DNA of 64,000 nt from Amyelois transitella (lineage: Eukaryota > Arthropoda > Insecta > Lepidoptera > Pyralidae). This document shows positions 1 through 21,100 of the stretch, one piece after another. Position numbers and translations under genes: made by a program. The stretch is from positions 4,375,001-4,439,000 of the forward strand of contig NC_083515.1 in the NCBI RefSeq assembly GCF_032362555.1, in the 5' to 3' direction. Position 1 is the stretch's first letter. Every line of letters begins with the position of its first letter. Under the pieces are notes generated by a model. The model was not told the DNA's origin and did no database searches. It saw only the letters and a list, made by a program, of their open reading frames with translations.

Positions 1-1890
1 ATCTTCCACAATATTGGAGAATCATAACTTAATTATTTAAATATTCGATTATAATAGATTATAGCACTTCCGATTTCTTAAAACTTGCTTTCATGCACTT
101 ACTAGTCACTACAGCGAGAAGCACGTATTATGGACATTGTCGTTAAACGGTACATTTTGATAAAAATATTAGTCCGAGACGGTGGAGTCGAAAGTTTCGC
201 GCCATGGCCTTATACTTTTAGAAACTCGTTTAGAGCCCGGCCTTTGCGTCTATATTACATTATTCATTGTCATCACATGTCAACGGTTTCAATCGGACTT
301 GCTCTATAATACACACAGTTTAAATGCCTTGCATGTTGGGGAGGGGACATACTAAACGAAATACAGGGATACGGATGAAACTCCGACGTCGTTCTTACGA
401 ATAATGATTGATTGGCTTATGTATTCCAACATTTTACGATTAAAACTCTATCATATGTTTCCATAAATATTAATTTTGGGCACAATACAATAACAAAAAT
501 AAATATCTACATTGGGTCAACGAGCACTCGAAGTTATTAATTTCAAGTCTTGACTAAATGTTAATGCTAACTAAGTACTGACACCGATGAGTGCCTCCAT
601 CGATGTTTACTTCTCGATAAGACCATTATTCTATTAGGTCCAAAACACGAGGTGAAATGCAGCCAATTAAATGGAACTATAAACTTTATACGCCATAGGC
701 CAATTTACTCTAAACTAAAATATACCTAGAGTTGAAATTTAGTAATTCTAATTTTTTAATTCCATCGCGTGTTCTGTACCTATTCGGCGGTAGTCGCTAC
801 CATCATCTCTTACAATATTCAATTATTTAAGTTAAACATTTTAGATATAATTTTTCTGCATTATTAATTTGTAAAATGGTAACAACTGCACCAAATTTAA
901 ACACATCGAAAGCGACAGAAGCATGTTGTTACTTTATATTATTTCTTTAAAGTCATTGTTAAAATTCTCGCTGTTCACAATCAGAGTTCTCAGATGAATC
1001 TGAACTCAACGATCGTCGATATATAAAAGATATAAACGCATAAAATAAAACGACTTAAGGTAGCGTTGTGAATTTCCGACAAATGATTCCTAATAATTCT
1101 GTAAGTTACACATATAAGTTGCACATGAAATATTTTTTGGGATTTCATTTGACAAACCGAAATCACGCTAAAAGTTCACATTGCTATCTTAGCCGTACGG
1201 TCCTTATTATTGTGCGTAACAATTAGCCATCGGAACCTATGTCTAATCGAGAGACAAGCTTTTGAAGGACGCTACACTTTTATATCCTACGTGACTAAGG
1301 TACCAGATTATAGTTTCATCTATAAAAAAGATAGATATATGCAATGTAAAACCAACTTAAAACTATTACTTATCTAACATGTAAATGGTAAATATTTAAA
1401 AATGAGCATTATAGACTAAAAAAAGGATAAATAATTGGCGTACTATCAAAATCACATCAATAAAAAAATCTATGCTTGGGGGAATTTCAGCAAAAACTGA
1501 ATTGATCCCTTTCACCGTTTGTTTCTTAAAAAATATAATTCAAAAAACTACAAATAACATTCTGGCACGTAATTGAGGACAAATTATTGTTTCGTCCTGC
1601 AAATTGTCACGATTGCAGCTAAACGGAGTGGGGGATATTAAATTCGTCATGATTATAACGCGGGCAACGGCACGTAAATAATTTTGTACTAATGTCACAC
1701 GAAGAACGATATTAACTCACCAATAAGCAGTCTCGGGGCTCGCATACAGTATTCGCGCATACAAAAACATTGGATGAAGCACCATGCTAGCCAACTGTCG
1801 CATAAAACCATACACGGGTGGGCCGAAAAATTAATGAAAAACTGGCACACTGTTATGCTGACATCGTTAATGAATAATTGGGACATTTAA
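1..1890. other. No gene seen; 3' flank of drk
   Basis: AT-rich sequence with no convincing coding exon on either strand; the only ORF here (around 1695-1886, minus) is short and has no family resemblance. It lies downstream of drk and may contain part of a long drk 3' UTR. A TTTCGCGCC motif, matching the E2F consensus TTTSGCGC, is seen at 195-203, but its context gives no further support. Confidence 0.5.
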
Positions 1891-1894
1891 GAGA

Positions 1895-1900
1895 TTTATT
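1895..1900 (-). terminator. Candidate poly(A) signal of drk
   Basis: On the minus strand this reads AATAAA, about 510 nt beyond the drk stop codon. It is the nearest canonical hexamer I noticed downstream of the gene. Inferred from position only; the true 3' end needs transcript data. Confidence 0.35.
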
Positions 1901-2409
1901 ACACCTTGTTTAAATTCATCTGGTCTTTATAAATGAATCAAACTTATAGCATCGCGTGAAATATAGACACCTCTCTTGTCATGAGTGAAGTGTTTTAGAT
2001 CAATGTAACCTCTTATTTAGGCTGATTGCAGTCATGCATTTGAATCGCGATCACTACTAATTGCACTACGGACGTAGGAGCGTTTCATTGTAATACAGTT
2101 CAAACTCACTGTACTTTGCAACGAAACGCGATACTCGTTTCGGCAACGGCACGTCACTAGAAATCAGCCTTACATTTCCACACATTGTTCGCGTCGCCGT
2201 TTTCATCAGCCAATCGCTGTTATGCATCTGATGAGCTATCTTAATCTGACAAAATAAAAAAAAAACCAATAGATTTTAATTGTGCAGGTGTAACAATCGC
2301 TCAAAGCCCACTATCCACTAACGAATCGAATTAAGAAAACTACAACGTTTCCTATTGTACCGGCGCACACGCACACACGGCGGTAGAGAGGCAAGGCGGC
2401 GTGAGGGCA

Positions 2410-10041
<7,632 letters not shown>

Positions 10042-10292
10042 TCACCGATTACCAAAATAACTCACAAAGTATGCAATCTACGAATATCATTACCGGTCAA
10101 GGAAGTAAAGTAATCATAATGTATGTAGTTTATTATAGATAAATCAAATATACACAGGTTTTAAATGCAAAAGGGAAATATCTAGTTCATTTCAGTAACA
10201 CATCAGTCAAATCACCATTTCATTCCACAGAAAACTAAATTCAATGTTGCCATTCAGAAAAAGGGTAAGTAAATAGTAGTTAAAAAACTAAA

Positions 10293-10516
10293 TCTTCTTA
10301 TATATAAAATTCTCGTGTCACAATGTTTGTCTCCGTACTCCACCGAAACGGCTTTACCGATTTGAACAAAATGTTGCATGCATATTCAGTAGGTCTGAGA
10401 ATCGGCTAACATCTATTTTTCATACCCCTAAGTGTTAAGGGTTGTCCATTTTTTTTTAACTAGAAATTACTTACAAATTGTTTATATGGCAAAACAACGT
10501 TTGCCGGGACAGCTAG
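10293..10516 (+). mobile_element. Short non-autonomous Helitron
   Basis: Begins TCTTCTTATATATAAAATT after an A and ends cgggacagCTAG before a T, as expected for Helitron insertion between A and T with a 5' TC and 3' CTRR end. The 224-bp length means no Rep/helicase gene. A GC-rich short stem precedes the 3' end. Confidence 0.75.
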
Positions 10517-10549
10517 TAAAATATAATAATCCACAATTATAATGATGAC

Positions 10550-11142
10550 AAAAGAATTGTATTTTTGTTTGTTTGTAACTAATAAACTCAAAATCTACTG
10601 AACCGATTTTGATGAAATTTGGTACACAGTCAATTCACGTCTCTATCGCTTATAAGAACGGCTATACTTTCAAAAGAAGTAAACTTTCTAACGATAAAGG
10701 AAATTATTGTTTGGAAACTAGCACATTGAGGTAACTGGATGTGTAACCATAATCCAATATGGATTAGGATCCCAATTAAGTAAAAACGACAAAAGTTTCT
10801 GTTGTGGTCACAACAAGTAAATGTTTACTGAGCTGCGTTTCAGAGTACAAAATGATCCATTCAATAACTATGTTATTCTGATAGGTAAAATTCAGTAGTT
10901 CCTAAACCTAATAATAAAAAGGCGAACGTAATTTAATTTGTTTGTTACCTTTTCACGCGTTATCTACTTTACAAAAAATCTTGCATGTATATAATTTTAA
11001 TTATGAGTTTGGAGAAGGTACAGGTACAGGTAATTTTCATCCCGGTAAAAACTATAGATGTCGTGGGATTTGCGTAAAACCTATTCCTTCCTCGTTTGTA
11101 GGTAGCGCTAAACGCGCGGGTAAAGCTGCCGGTAAAAGCTAG
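10550..11142 (+). mobile_element. Helitron-related sequence
   Basis: The left part carries tttgtttgtttgtaactaataaactc and ctactgaaccgattttgatg, common inside lepidopteran Helitrons; the right part ends gctgccggtaaaagCTAG before T. The 5' boundary is not clear, and one element or two merged ones are both possible. Confidence 0.5.
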
Positions 11143-11376
11143 TCAATTAAAATAACAAATTGAAGAAGTTACAACCCAAACGTCAAATAAAGTCATGGAA
11201 TAGATTAGGGATCCAGGATTGTGGTCAATGGTGAGGCGGGAAGGACGCAATGAATTAAGATCAATGCTGTATAGGCACGCGGCTTTATACTTGATGGTTA
11301 GTGCTTTCCTATTTCTTTCTATTTATGAGACAATTGTAAATTTTTTGTATCTTGGATTTGACAGTGACATTGACAG

Positions 11377-11383
11377 TTCTTTT
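11377..11383 (+). promoter_or_regulatory. Candidate TCT initiator of RpSA
   Basis: TTCTTTT fits the pyrimidine initiator used by insect ribosomal-protein genes, with transcription starting at the C (11379). The first exon would then be 11379-11415, ending at a GTAAGT donor, and the mRNA would start with a TOP-like pyrimidine tract. A second candidate is ctctccc at 11394-11400. Confidence 0.4.
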
Positions 11384-11611
11384 GAGTCCATTTCTCTCCC
11401 AGTGGCATTACACGCGTAAGTTATTTTCGTAAATCTTAATTTTATTTTATAATCCATGACTATTTTATCTCTCTGTTCCATATAATTAGGTCTGGTTTGT
11501 TTATAATATATTTGATTTTGTATATTTTGCACTTTATCTCGACTATAAAGATAATGTGATGATTCTATTTTCTGTCTTGCAGGTTTAGTCGTAACTCTAA
11601 TAAACGCAACG

Positions 11612-14576
11612 ATGTCGGGAGGACTAGATATATTGGCCCTCAATGAGGAGGATGTTACCAAAATGCTAGCAGCAACAACTCACTTGGGTTCCGAGAATGT
11701 CCATTTCCAGGTAAGCACCCTAACATGGATTGTTCATAACATAACCTAAAAGTAAAATAACTTGAGCCAAAACGTCGCCGATCTCTGCAGGTATCTCTAG
11801 TATTTTTACCTGCCGTGTGGCCTAAAATGTGCACTGCGCATAGATACACTAATTTGCAGTGTCACTTATGTACACCTTGATTTACATAAACCTATATGAT
11901 GAGACAAGAATCCGTTCCAAATCAATATGTCTGATAACATTGATGTTAAAATTCTCCCAACTGATATTAAACATATTCATTTCTGCAGAGCTTATTATAA
12001 AGTTCCCCAATTTGCATAACTTTTTGTTATTTTAGATGGAAACCTATGTTTACAAGCGTCGCGCGGATGGCACCCACGTGATTAATTTGCGCCGCACTTG
12101 GGAGAAGCTCGTATTAGCAGCCCGTGCTGTGGTGGCCATTGAGAACCCTGCTGATGTCTTCGTCATCTCGTCTCGTCCCTTCGGCCAGCGTGCTGTTCTT
12201 AAGTTTGCTGCCCATACTGGCGCCACACCCATTGCTGGACGTTTCACACCTGGCGCGTTCACTAATCAGGTAACTGAAGTTAATACATACATATATAATA
12301 AAGAGTCATCAAAATGTCTTGAACATAGAAATTGATGAAGCAGAGGGATTTGCCTTTTTGAACATTGTTATAAAGAACCTATAAAAGATAATTATGAGAT
12401 TATTTTAGGAGAATATTTATTTCACATTGATTAGTTGTGCAAATAATTAAGAAAAACATTATTTCTACAGGTTCATCAATTTATTTTTTATTTCACAATC
12501 TGCTTAAATGAAATATCTGCATAATAATTGTTAAACTAATTGAATATACTTGATTGACCATTTGATTTTCAAATGATGACAAATTTAACTAAGGAACCAC
12601 TGATTGCCTAGGTAATATGATTCAACATTTATCTGATTATAACTATTATTGAACTATTTACAAGGAATCTTATCCAGGCTACTAATCTACCTATATAATT
12701 ACTTATAGATCCAAGCTGCTTTCCGTGAGCCCCGGCTTTTGATTGTGTTGGATCCAGCTCAAGACCACCAGCCTATCACTGAGGCCTCCTATGTCAACAT
12801 TCCAGTCATTGCTTTCTGCAATACTGATTCTCCACTTCGATTTGTTGACATTGCTATTCCTTGCAACACAAAGGTATGAACCTAGATACTGTTATTAAAG
12901 ATTTTTGTAAAATGACTCCATAATTTTAAGAAAATTTTCTCTAACAACTTTTGACTGGACATCTGGTTTAAATGGCCTCCTTTTAGAACGATTTTTCTTA
13001 AGCCTTGTTTTTATGACAAAATAGTGGATACTGCCAGAGACTAAGAGAGTAAATAATGTAGACGTTATTCTCTGTTTATTTTTTTAAGCTGATCTTAAAA
13101 AAATGTACACACAAGAATGTTGTTTTCATACTTTGTATAAGTATGTTTTTTTTATATTTTTCATCTTAATCTTTGGAAATTAAATAATATTTATTATTTT
13201 CAGTCCTCACACTCCATTGGTTTGATGTGGTGGCTTTTGGCTCGTGAGGTCCTCAGGCTGCGTGGTACCCTGCCCCGTGACCAACGTTGGGACGTCGTGG
13301 TTGATCTGTTCTTCTACCGTGATCCTGAAGAGAGTGAGAAGGAGGAACAACAAGCCAAGGAACAGGTAAAATAAATATATCTATAAATATATTAGATCCT
13401 TTCTTTTTTAGACCACCATTAGTTTGTCTAATTTTATTTTTGTCAACAAAAAGCTTTCAGCTTTCAGTTTCAATTAGTAATTATATTTGCCGTGTGGATT
13501 CCGATATAAGAGTAGAACCACCCATATCTTTCCCATTTCGTACAAGGCTACTACGTCTAGAGCAATAAGTTATAAGCTTAGGCTTATAAATTTAAGATCC
13601 TCTTGTAGGCAAAGGACTAGCAACCCCTTGCTATTTGAATATCAATTCCATCATTAAGCTATACAGCTGAATGTTGCCTCTCAGTCTTTTTGAAGACTGT
13701 TGGCTGTCTACTCTGCAAGGGCTCTAGACGTGACTGTAAATATACAAAAAGTGATACACCAAAATAGTGTCAGTCAAGTGATGTTTTGTGTATTAAAGTG
13801 CATTTCTGGCTAGTGATCTATTTGTCTTCACAAAGTTATAGGCCTTGCTTATTATTATGATGGTAATCATTGTCATACTTTCTTTATTTTCTTGTTTAAA
13901 TTGATCTCACTAATAAATTAAAATAAAAGCAACATGCTGAGAATTTTGAAAGTAGTAAGCCTTGCTAAAGTATCACTTGGTTTTGAAACCTCAGTTTAAC
14001 ATCACTGCCTTTTTTTAGGCTGTGGTTGCCGCCAAGCCCGAAGTGCCGGCGGCGGTGCACGAGGAGTGGTCGGAGCCCGTGGAGCCGGTCACGTCGTGGG
14101 CGGAGGACGCCGCGCCCGCGGCCCCTGCGCCGGCCTTTGGAGCCCCGCCCGCACAGGAGGATTGGGCTGCTCAGGTATAATCGTTGTTCTTCACCATAAC
14201 ATCAACCACAGATAACTAAACATATCTAGTAGTTTCCATTATTAGACTAAAGATCACCCACAATTTTCTCTGTTTGTATGTGATAATCTCGAAAATTTAT
14301 AAATGGATTTTTTTCTTTTTGTAATGTTGGAAAGAGGATTTTTGTTTTTGGCTTAGAACGTACCTGTAACCTGTGCACCATGGAACGGGCATGCTTTTTT
14401 TTTGTGTTTCATACTATACCGATGATCATTTTTCTTTAGGGTTATTGATAGTTGTATCGATTTGTAACATTTATTATTAATTTTAGGTACAAGACGAGTG
14501 GAGCACCGCAGCGCCGGCCGCACCTGCAGCGGCGCCATCTTGGGGAGGCTCCGCCAACGATTGGAGCGCGAGCTAA
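11612..14576 (+). CDS. RpSA: 40S ribosomal protein SA (laminin receptor 1-like), 301 aa, six coding exons
   Basis: Small-subunit ribosomal protein of the uS2 family, needed for 40S maturation; the vertebrate orthologue is also called the 37/67-kDa laminin receptor. Coding exons: 11612-11710, 12036-12269, 12709-12873, 13204-13365, 14019-14174, 14487-14576. All are GT-AG and every junction is phase 0. The protein starts [19 protein letters not shown]. The conserved uS2 core runs about 1-205, with [35 protein letters not shown] and [14 protein letters not shown]. The C-terminal tail (about 220-301) is acidic and Ala/Pro-rich with four DW/EW repeats: HEEWSEP, QEDWAAQ, QDEWSTA and NDWSAS. A non-coding first exon is joined through an intron at 11416-11582. 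One retroposon copy sits in the intron between coding exons 4 and 5. The length is normal and there are no lesions. Confidence 0.98.
13489..13744 (+). mobile_element. Retroposon copy inside an RpSA intron
   Basis: Diverged full-length-sized member of the TATG-tailed family: head gccgtgtgga, internal ggactagcaacc and ttaagctatacagctga, and a degraded tail. Same strand as RpSA, in the intron between coding exons 4 and 5. Confidence 0.7.
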
Positions 14577-15168
14577 ATATAACCTTTGGTTAATATACTA
14601 TAAAAAATATTTTACTTTGTTTCATTTTACGAACGACGTTTTACTTTCTACCATGAGGTCAACAGAAGTGCAGTCTGGGGGTAAAGCCAGTAAAAATTGT
14701 ATAGATCTCATATATACAATTTATAAATACAGGTATTAATTTACATTTACACGCACGTAATGTAAATTAAAAAATGTAAATTTTAATTATCTTTGATATA
14801 AAAGGTTTTTAAAGGTGCATTGTAGAGACTCACTCCATTTTTAAATCTTCAGGCGGGATTAGTTTGAATTCCTTTAATATCTCTCTGGGTCTATAATTTT
14901 TCATTCTGAAAATTTTTGACGAGTGAATTCATAATGTTAACATAGCATACGTCTTTTCTCTATTTCAAGAAACACAAGTAATAAAAGTGAAAAATCATAC
15001 CGCTTGTCAGCATTGATCTTAGGCTAGAATTAATTGAAGGACCAAAGTGAAATAAAATTAATGAAAATGACTGTTTTGATACATATCCTAATCGGGTACC
15101 GACTACCGACCCATCTCATTTTAACACTACAGAAAATAACTCTATTGATGTCAGGTATTTATTACATA

Positions 15169-15174
15169 TTTATT
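15169..15174 (-). terminator. Poly(A) signal overlapping the SUN-gene stop codon
   Basis: The minus strand reads GAATAAAT, so AATAAA contains the TAA stop. A second AATAAA follows at 15163-15158. Either would give a 3' UTR of only tens of nucleotides. Both are canonical hexamers; their use is inferred. Confidence 0.45.
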
Positions 15175-18100
15175 CCATTTCTAAACTAAGTATCGAATTA
15201 TCTTTAACTCCATGCACATGAAATCTATACAAGCAAGTGTATTTAGGGTTTCCTTGGTTAGAAAGAACTCTGAAGGCGATTTGTCTGAAAGGAATGTCGT
15301 GTTTCATTGCGTAGTATTGCTTCGGTGGCCCTGCATTCTTGTATTCTCCATTTATGGCTCTTGTCCATGTATTGTTTGCGGAAATGCCCTGCAATATGAA
15401 AACTATGATTTTTTAGCCAGAGAGGTTCACTTCACTAAGCTTTGCCGCTGTATCTTTTCTTTTAGTTTTTTTCCTCTTTCCCCAACAACACAACTTAAAA
15501 TACTAACAAAAGTTTTAACTAGATACTAAGTACACGTAATTAAGTTGATTGCCTAATGGCAGAACAGTCGAGGGCTTGTGTAACTAAAACGAGCTTAGCA
15601 TTTGATTGGATTCCACTTGAGCCCATCTCTAATTAACTTCCATTGCGGTTTGTTAAAGACTCACTAAAAATAATATCTACTACTATAGGTACTATAGTAA
15701 TTATTAGGTATCGTGACTATAAATTTCTTTGTGTAGTTTGCACGATATTATTACCATTTTCGTTTACCGTTAAGCCAATATTGATTGGCATTAATTTTTT
15801 TTATAATGTTACATTATAAATCCCACCGTTCACCGTTATTAATACCGCTTAAGATAAATTTGATAACGTTTATAAAGGACATTATTATGTGGCTATTTTC
15901 ACCATAACAATAATTAAAAAATATAATATATAATTTGTATTGTATTGTATTGTATAAATAATAAGCTTTTTTTTTAAAGCGAGGTACCTATATTGATACT
16001 ATGAAAACTATTTTGTATACCTTTATCATTTTTTTTGTTTTTATTACATTCCACCATCCCTACGTACAACTCTGTTTCGATCCAAAAGTTCGACGGGAAT
16101 GCCATGTGGATTTGTAATAACTCTGCCTGATGTACGTTTTTTTAAGACAATTAAGTTTAAATAGAAAAAAAATTATACTAACGTAAATAACAAAGTGCCT
16201 GGGTGCACTCTTAGCGGCGTCAGGTCTCACGTGTTCGATGCTGACGCGCCATACTTGGTGTATCCCCGGCAAATCTACTATTACTTCGCCTTGAGATCCA
16301 CTGTGATACATTAAATATTAAATTGCACATATATTATAATGTAATATATTTATTACGTATGTGGTAATAACATAGATAACTTATGTAAGGTTAAAAAGTA
16401 AAAACGAGAAAGTTACATGTATTTGTGGATATACTTTTTGGAACGTTGCGGTCGTTTCAGTTTCCTTATTTCTTGACAAAGAATGAATAATTGACGTCAA
16501 ACATTAGATTACTTGCACAACTTATAAAAGTTATCAAAAAGTTCAAGTATAGGAGAAGCGACGATAGAAACTACTCTGAAATACATATTTATTTTACCTA
16601 TGTATATGTATAAAATGTCACCGCGGTCAATTTATAAATCTAGATAGATTTTTTTTAAAAGGTGATGGTTTGTTTAAAAAGTATTATATTAACAAAATCT
16701 ATATTGACCTGGAAGCGAAAAGAACTGCTTTTATCATCGCGCAATTACTATGAAACTAGTAATTTTCTTCACTAAGCCATTCTCTAACTGATACCATCTA
16801 AAAACGGTTTCCGAAGCTCTCGTTTCGATTAACCAAAACCATTGGCCCATTGCATAGCCAATTGGATTGCACTTGCCTAGTCTCTTAGAACTATTGCTAC
16901 TATCCTATAATCCAATAGCTCTATACACGTTCCAACAGCATTTCTGAATACAGCCTAAGGTATTGATTTAATTACCTGAAAGGCCAGCAGTCAGCCGGCG
17001 CGGGCCTTCGTAAAGCCAGGATCGTGTGAGGCGGCCGAGCGGCGCGCCACAGCGGGACGATGCCCCATAGAGCGAGCAGACCACCCCATTCTATAGTGTT
17101 TCTGCCTATTGTCACTGCGGATGCCTGTATATATTCACCGTCGGTTAGGCGACTGTCTGAAAGGATTAGGGTGTCTCGTGAGGAAATGATCTCGACATTT
17201 TTTTTTATTATGGATTCAATATACCTAATGAATAGTTTAAAATAATTTTAAAGGGTTTCGCCATCGTCTTCGTTTGATTTATAATTGTAGCGGGAGTGAT
17301 GATTCGGCTCGACCGCCACAAAAGGGAAGATCTTCCGCAAGGCTAGGTGTTATGCCTGGGGAATCGCGCTCCAACGCTGTGTCGGAGATTGAATATATGC
17401 GTCAATCCGTGAAATCTTTGCTTGCTTAACTTTTAAATATAAATAAAAAGTTATAAATAAAGCAAAATGTAAAATTTTATGCATCTCTCCCGCTCCATAA
17501 TCAAAATGAGCATTTTTAGATTTATAATCAAAATTTTACGGATAATACGACCTTTTTTCGATGACCGCTCATTGTGCTAAATCAGACTTTAATAATTTCC
17601 CTTAAAAATAAGTCTAGTTTTTGAGTTTATATATTACAAACAAACATACAAATCTATTGATATATAAGCTATCGTTATACATATATCAGTGCTAAAGTAT
17701 GCAAAACATTCTTAAGTGCGATTAATCTAGATTATGCTAGTCCAGATTATATTCATAAGTACCTAAGTTTTGAGCTAAGGCGTGGCCGAGATGGATCGTT
17801 ACAAAATCTAAATTAAATTTAGGCAGGTACACAGCCAATAGAGATTCTAAACTAACTATCTTTGCTCTAATCTACTAAGCAGTCATTATTATTTGATAAC
17901 GAACGAGACATTTTAACGTACAATGCTAACAAGAAAGTTGTTAGCATGGCTTTTAACATTAACGTCGGCTATGACTGTTTTTTCAAATGCCTCCCAAGGG
18001 TGTAACTTGTGTAAATATTGGAATATCGCGCGAACAACCTCGATATTGATATATTCTCGTAAGTACTTTTTATTCCCCTTTCAGGCGGCTTTATGGCTGG

Positions 18101-21100
18101 CAAAAATTTATTAGCAATGTTATCGAACGTCTTGACACTTTATATGATTTGATAGAGACATAAAAGACAAACAATCTGTGTAATTTGTCCAGTGTATATT
18201 TATTTATTTATTTAAAAAGGCCTTTTCAACGAGAATAACCTAAAATTTGTAAATTAAGGTTATTGTAAAATTAAATTCGTGTGATTTTAATTTCACCAAG
18301 ATATGTTGTTTACATATTTTATACGATCGTGAAACTTATATTTTTTTATTTCAAATTTTTTGTAATAAGTATGTATTTATGAAAATGATACTTAACTGCC
18401 AGGATCGCAAAGTGTAATATTGACATTTTTAGATTCCTTAGTAAATCACATGGTGTTATAAGAAATGATAAAAATGTGATAAACTAAAATTATGATAAGT
18501 AGTATGAGGCGAGTTACTAGGTGTATATGTGTGTATGTGGTTTTAAAAATAGAATAGGATCATTCCATTTCTTTTTACATAGGTATGCCTTGAAAGGCGA
18601 CTCAAGATGAAATGTGTCAGAGCTTAAAGCCTCTACCCAAAAATCTACTGTTGAAATAGTAGACGCGAAATCACCATAAATAAAACTTAACGCAAAATAG
18701 AGGTAAATAGGCCATGGTTTGCATCGTTTCATTATTTCAGAATTAAACACGCCAACTTCTGGGTCTTAATAGCTACACCTTAAGACCAGATAACAGTGAA
18801 AGTTAATTCACCTCACTATTGTCCTTATGCTAATTTATGGGATAGTGAGGAATCCATTAAGATTAACGTAATCATCTCATAAACTGTACAGGGAAACTGT
18901 TTGACTAATTACGTTGTAATCCCTAATTAATCTAGCAATTATTTTAGGTATTATGACCTGATTTTGCGCACAACTGGTGTAACAGTGTTTCGTGCTTATT
19001 TATTAAAACAATTTGCATTGACGTAATGTAATGCTATTTTACCGCAAAACCTGAAGTGAAATGTGTGCATTTGCGTATAGTCCACAATTACGTATTTTAG
19101 ACATAATATACAGAAAAGTGTTTGCTTAGACTTACTCCACAAAAATACATACATATAGTGACGTCTACATCCCTTGCGGGGTTGACAGGGCCAACAGTCT
19201 CGTGAAGGTTGAAAGTCTACATTAAGCTTGTCTTAATGACGAAATTGAGATTCAAATAGCGACAGGTTGCTACTTCATTAAAATCCGAATAGTATAAGAC
19301 TTACCGAAATGACACATTAAACTGGACACGTCGCAATTTTATTTGTAAGTAATTTTAAATGCAAAATGAAAATGTTACGGTGTCACATCTATCAATTGAA
19401 ATTGAAAAGAGTATTTCAAGAGCGATCGTAGATAATAATTTAGATTTTACAACATTTCTTATAGATTTTACATTTATCAAGTTTTGTCCGATGCAAATTG
19501 AGCTCTTAAAAACCTTATGTACCTATATAATATCTACTACATTGAACCGTGTTATAAATACATACCGGTTTTAATAGACTGTGACGTCAGCATCACAGCC
19601 TTTCGTAGGCGTAGTGTGTGCCTGAAAATACTTAGTTAATTAGTTTGTGGTCAAAATTTGATTAGGCACTTCCTCAAGTTTACGGAAATGGCACGTCATA
19701 AGGGTATTTAGGGTATACCATTACAGTTTGAAATAGATTTGAATTTAATTTTAAAATACTCAATAACGGAATTCATGTTTAGATTGTGTCAGGCTCTAAT
19801 TCCATGGCTTCCGCTGCTGAAGAGCTGCTGTCACTCTATAATATTTCTTCGTTAACAGACTAGTATATATATAAATAGTAAGAGATACCTACTGCGATAA
19901 AATGTTTGTATTTTGTGTTCCAAGTTTTATCAATAGCATTAATTGAATCTATACTAATATTATAAGGCTGTAGAGTTTGTTTGTTTGAACGTGCTAATCT
20001 CAGGAGCATCTGATTCGAATTAAAAAATAATTTTTGTGTTGAATTGACCATTTATTTAGGAAGGCTTTAGGCTATATAACATCACGCTGCAACTATAAGG
20101 AGCGAAGAAATAATGGAAAATGTGAAAAAAAATATTCATCCTTGAGGGCTTCAATGATGCCCAAAAGAACTATTCTACGCGGACGAAGTCGCGGGCACAG
20201 CTAGTTTATGTCATAAAACATTCAAACTTTTTATTATAAAACAACTTGCGTCGGATATAAACTGTGTAACATATGTATCTTTTTAACCACATTCGAACTA
20301 CGAAAAGTAGGTCAAATATATAGTTACAGCAAACATTTGATTAGATATACAAAACCATATATCAGAGAACTTAATACCTACTTTTGTTTGTAGAAATACA
20401 GAAATCTGAGCATATGAATAACAATTTATGGGTATCTGAACGTCAAAGATATACAAGCAAGTGTAGGTATTATAAAACTAGCGTTTGCCCGTAGCTTCTC
20501 TCCTGTGGGAATTCATAGAAAAAAGTAACCTATGTTTAACCACGGACATAGTCATACAAAATTTAATCAAATTAGGCGGTTGGTTAGTTAGGTTAGCGGT
20601 TTAGTCATGAAAGCGTAACAGACAGATAGACGGATGTATAACTTGAAATAAAACAAAATCTTTAAAATGAAGGTTTATGATTGTATAACCATGCATGTCT
20701 GTTAATGTTTATCTAGAGAGGGAAGCAGACAGCCTTTCACATTCATTAACTGATTTCTACCAATTAACTTGGGAAGAGATTCAATATTTTTGTATATTTG
20801 TTTTTTAAAATTTAAATGTACCTAAGTATGATCTTCAATGAAATTTCAAAGTTCAATCAAAATCGGTTTAGCAGTTTTTGAGGTATTTTCAATTTTGTAA
20901 AAAAATAAATTTTTGCTAGGTCTAAATCGTTACGAACAATTAGTAATATATTTAATAGTATTAAAGTACGGATTTGCAACAGTTTAAATAAAATATGATA
21001 TAACGAACCTGAGAGTTTTCTCGACGCGCGATAGTTCCGCAGCCAAATACTTCATCCGGTAACAGCATTCCTCATCGACGGCCGCGACAGCCTCCGGCGC

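Noticed and set aside
12270-12708. Possible C/D snoRNA in an RpSA intron (atgatga near 12573, ctga near 12597 and 12630)
   Set aside because: Spacing and the terminal stem do not fit; no guide pairing can be argued from sequence alone.
18059-18084. GTAAGT...TTTCAG pair suggesting a 26-nt intron
   Set aside because: Too short for splicing in insects; the reading frame is open through it.
19304-19320. 17-nt phase-compatible microexon for the SUN gene
   Set aside because: The 56-nt exon at 19566-19621 also fits the phase, has better splice sites and encodes a more plausible linker.
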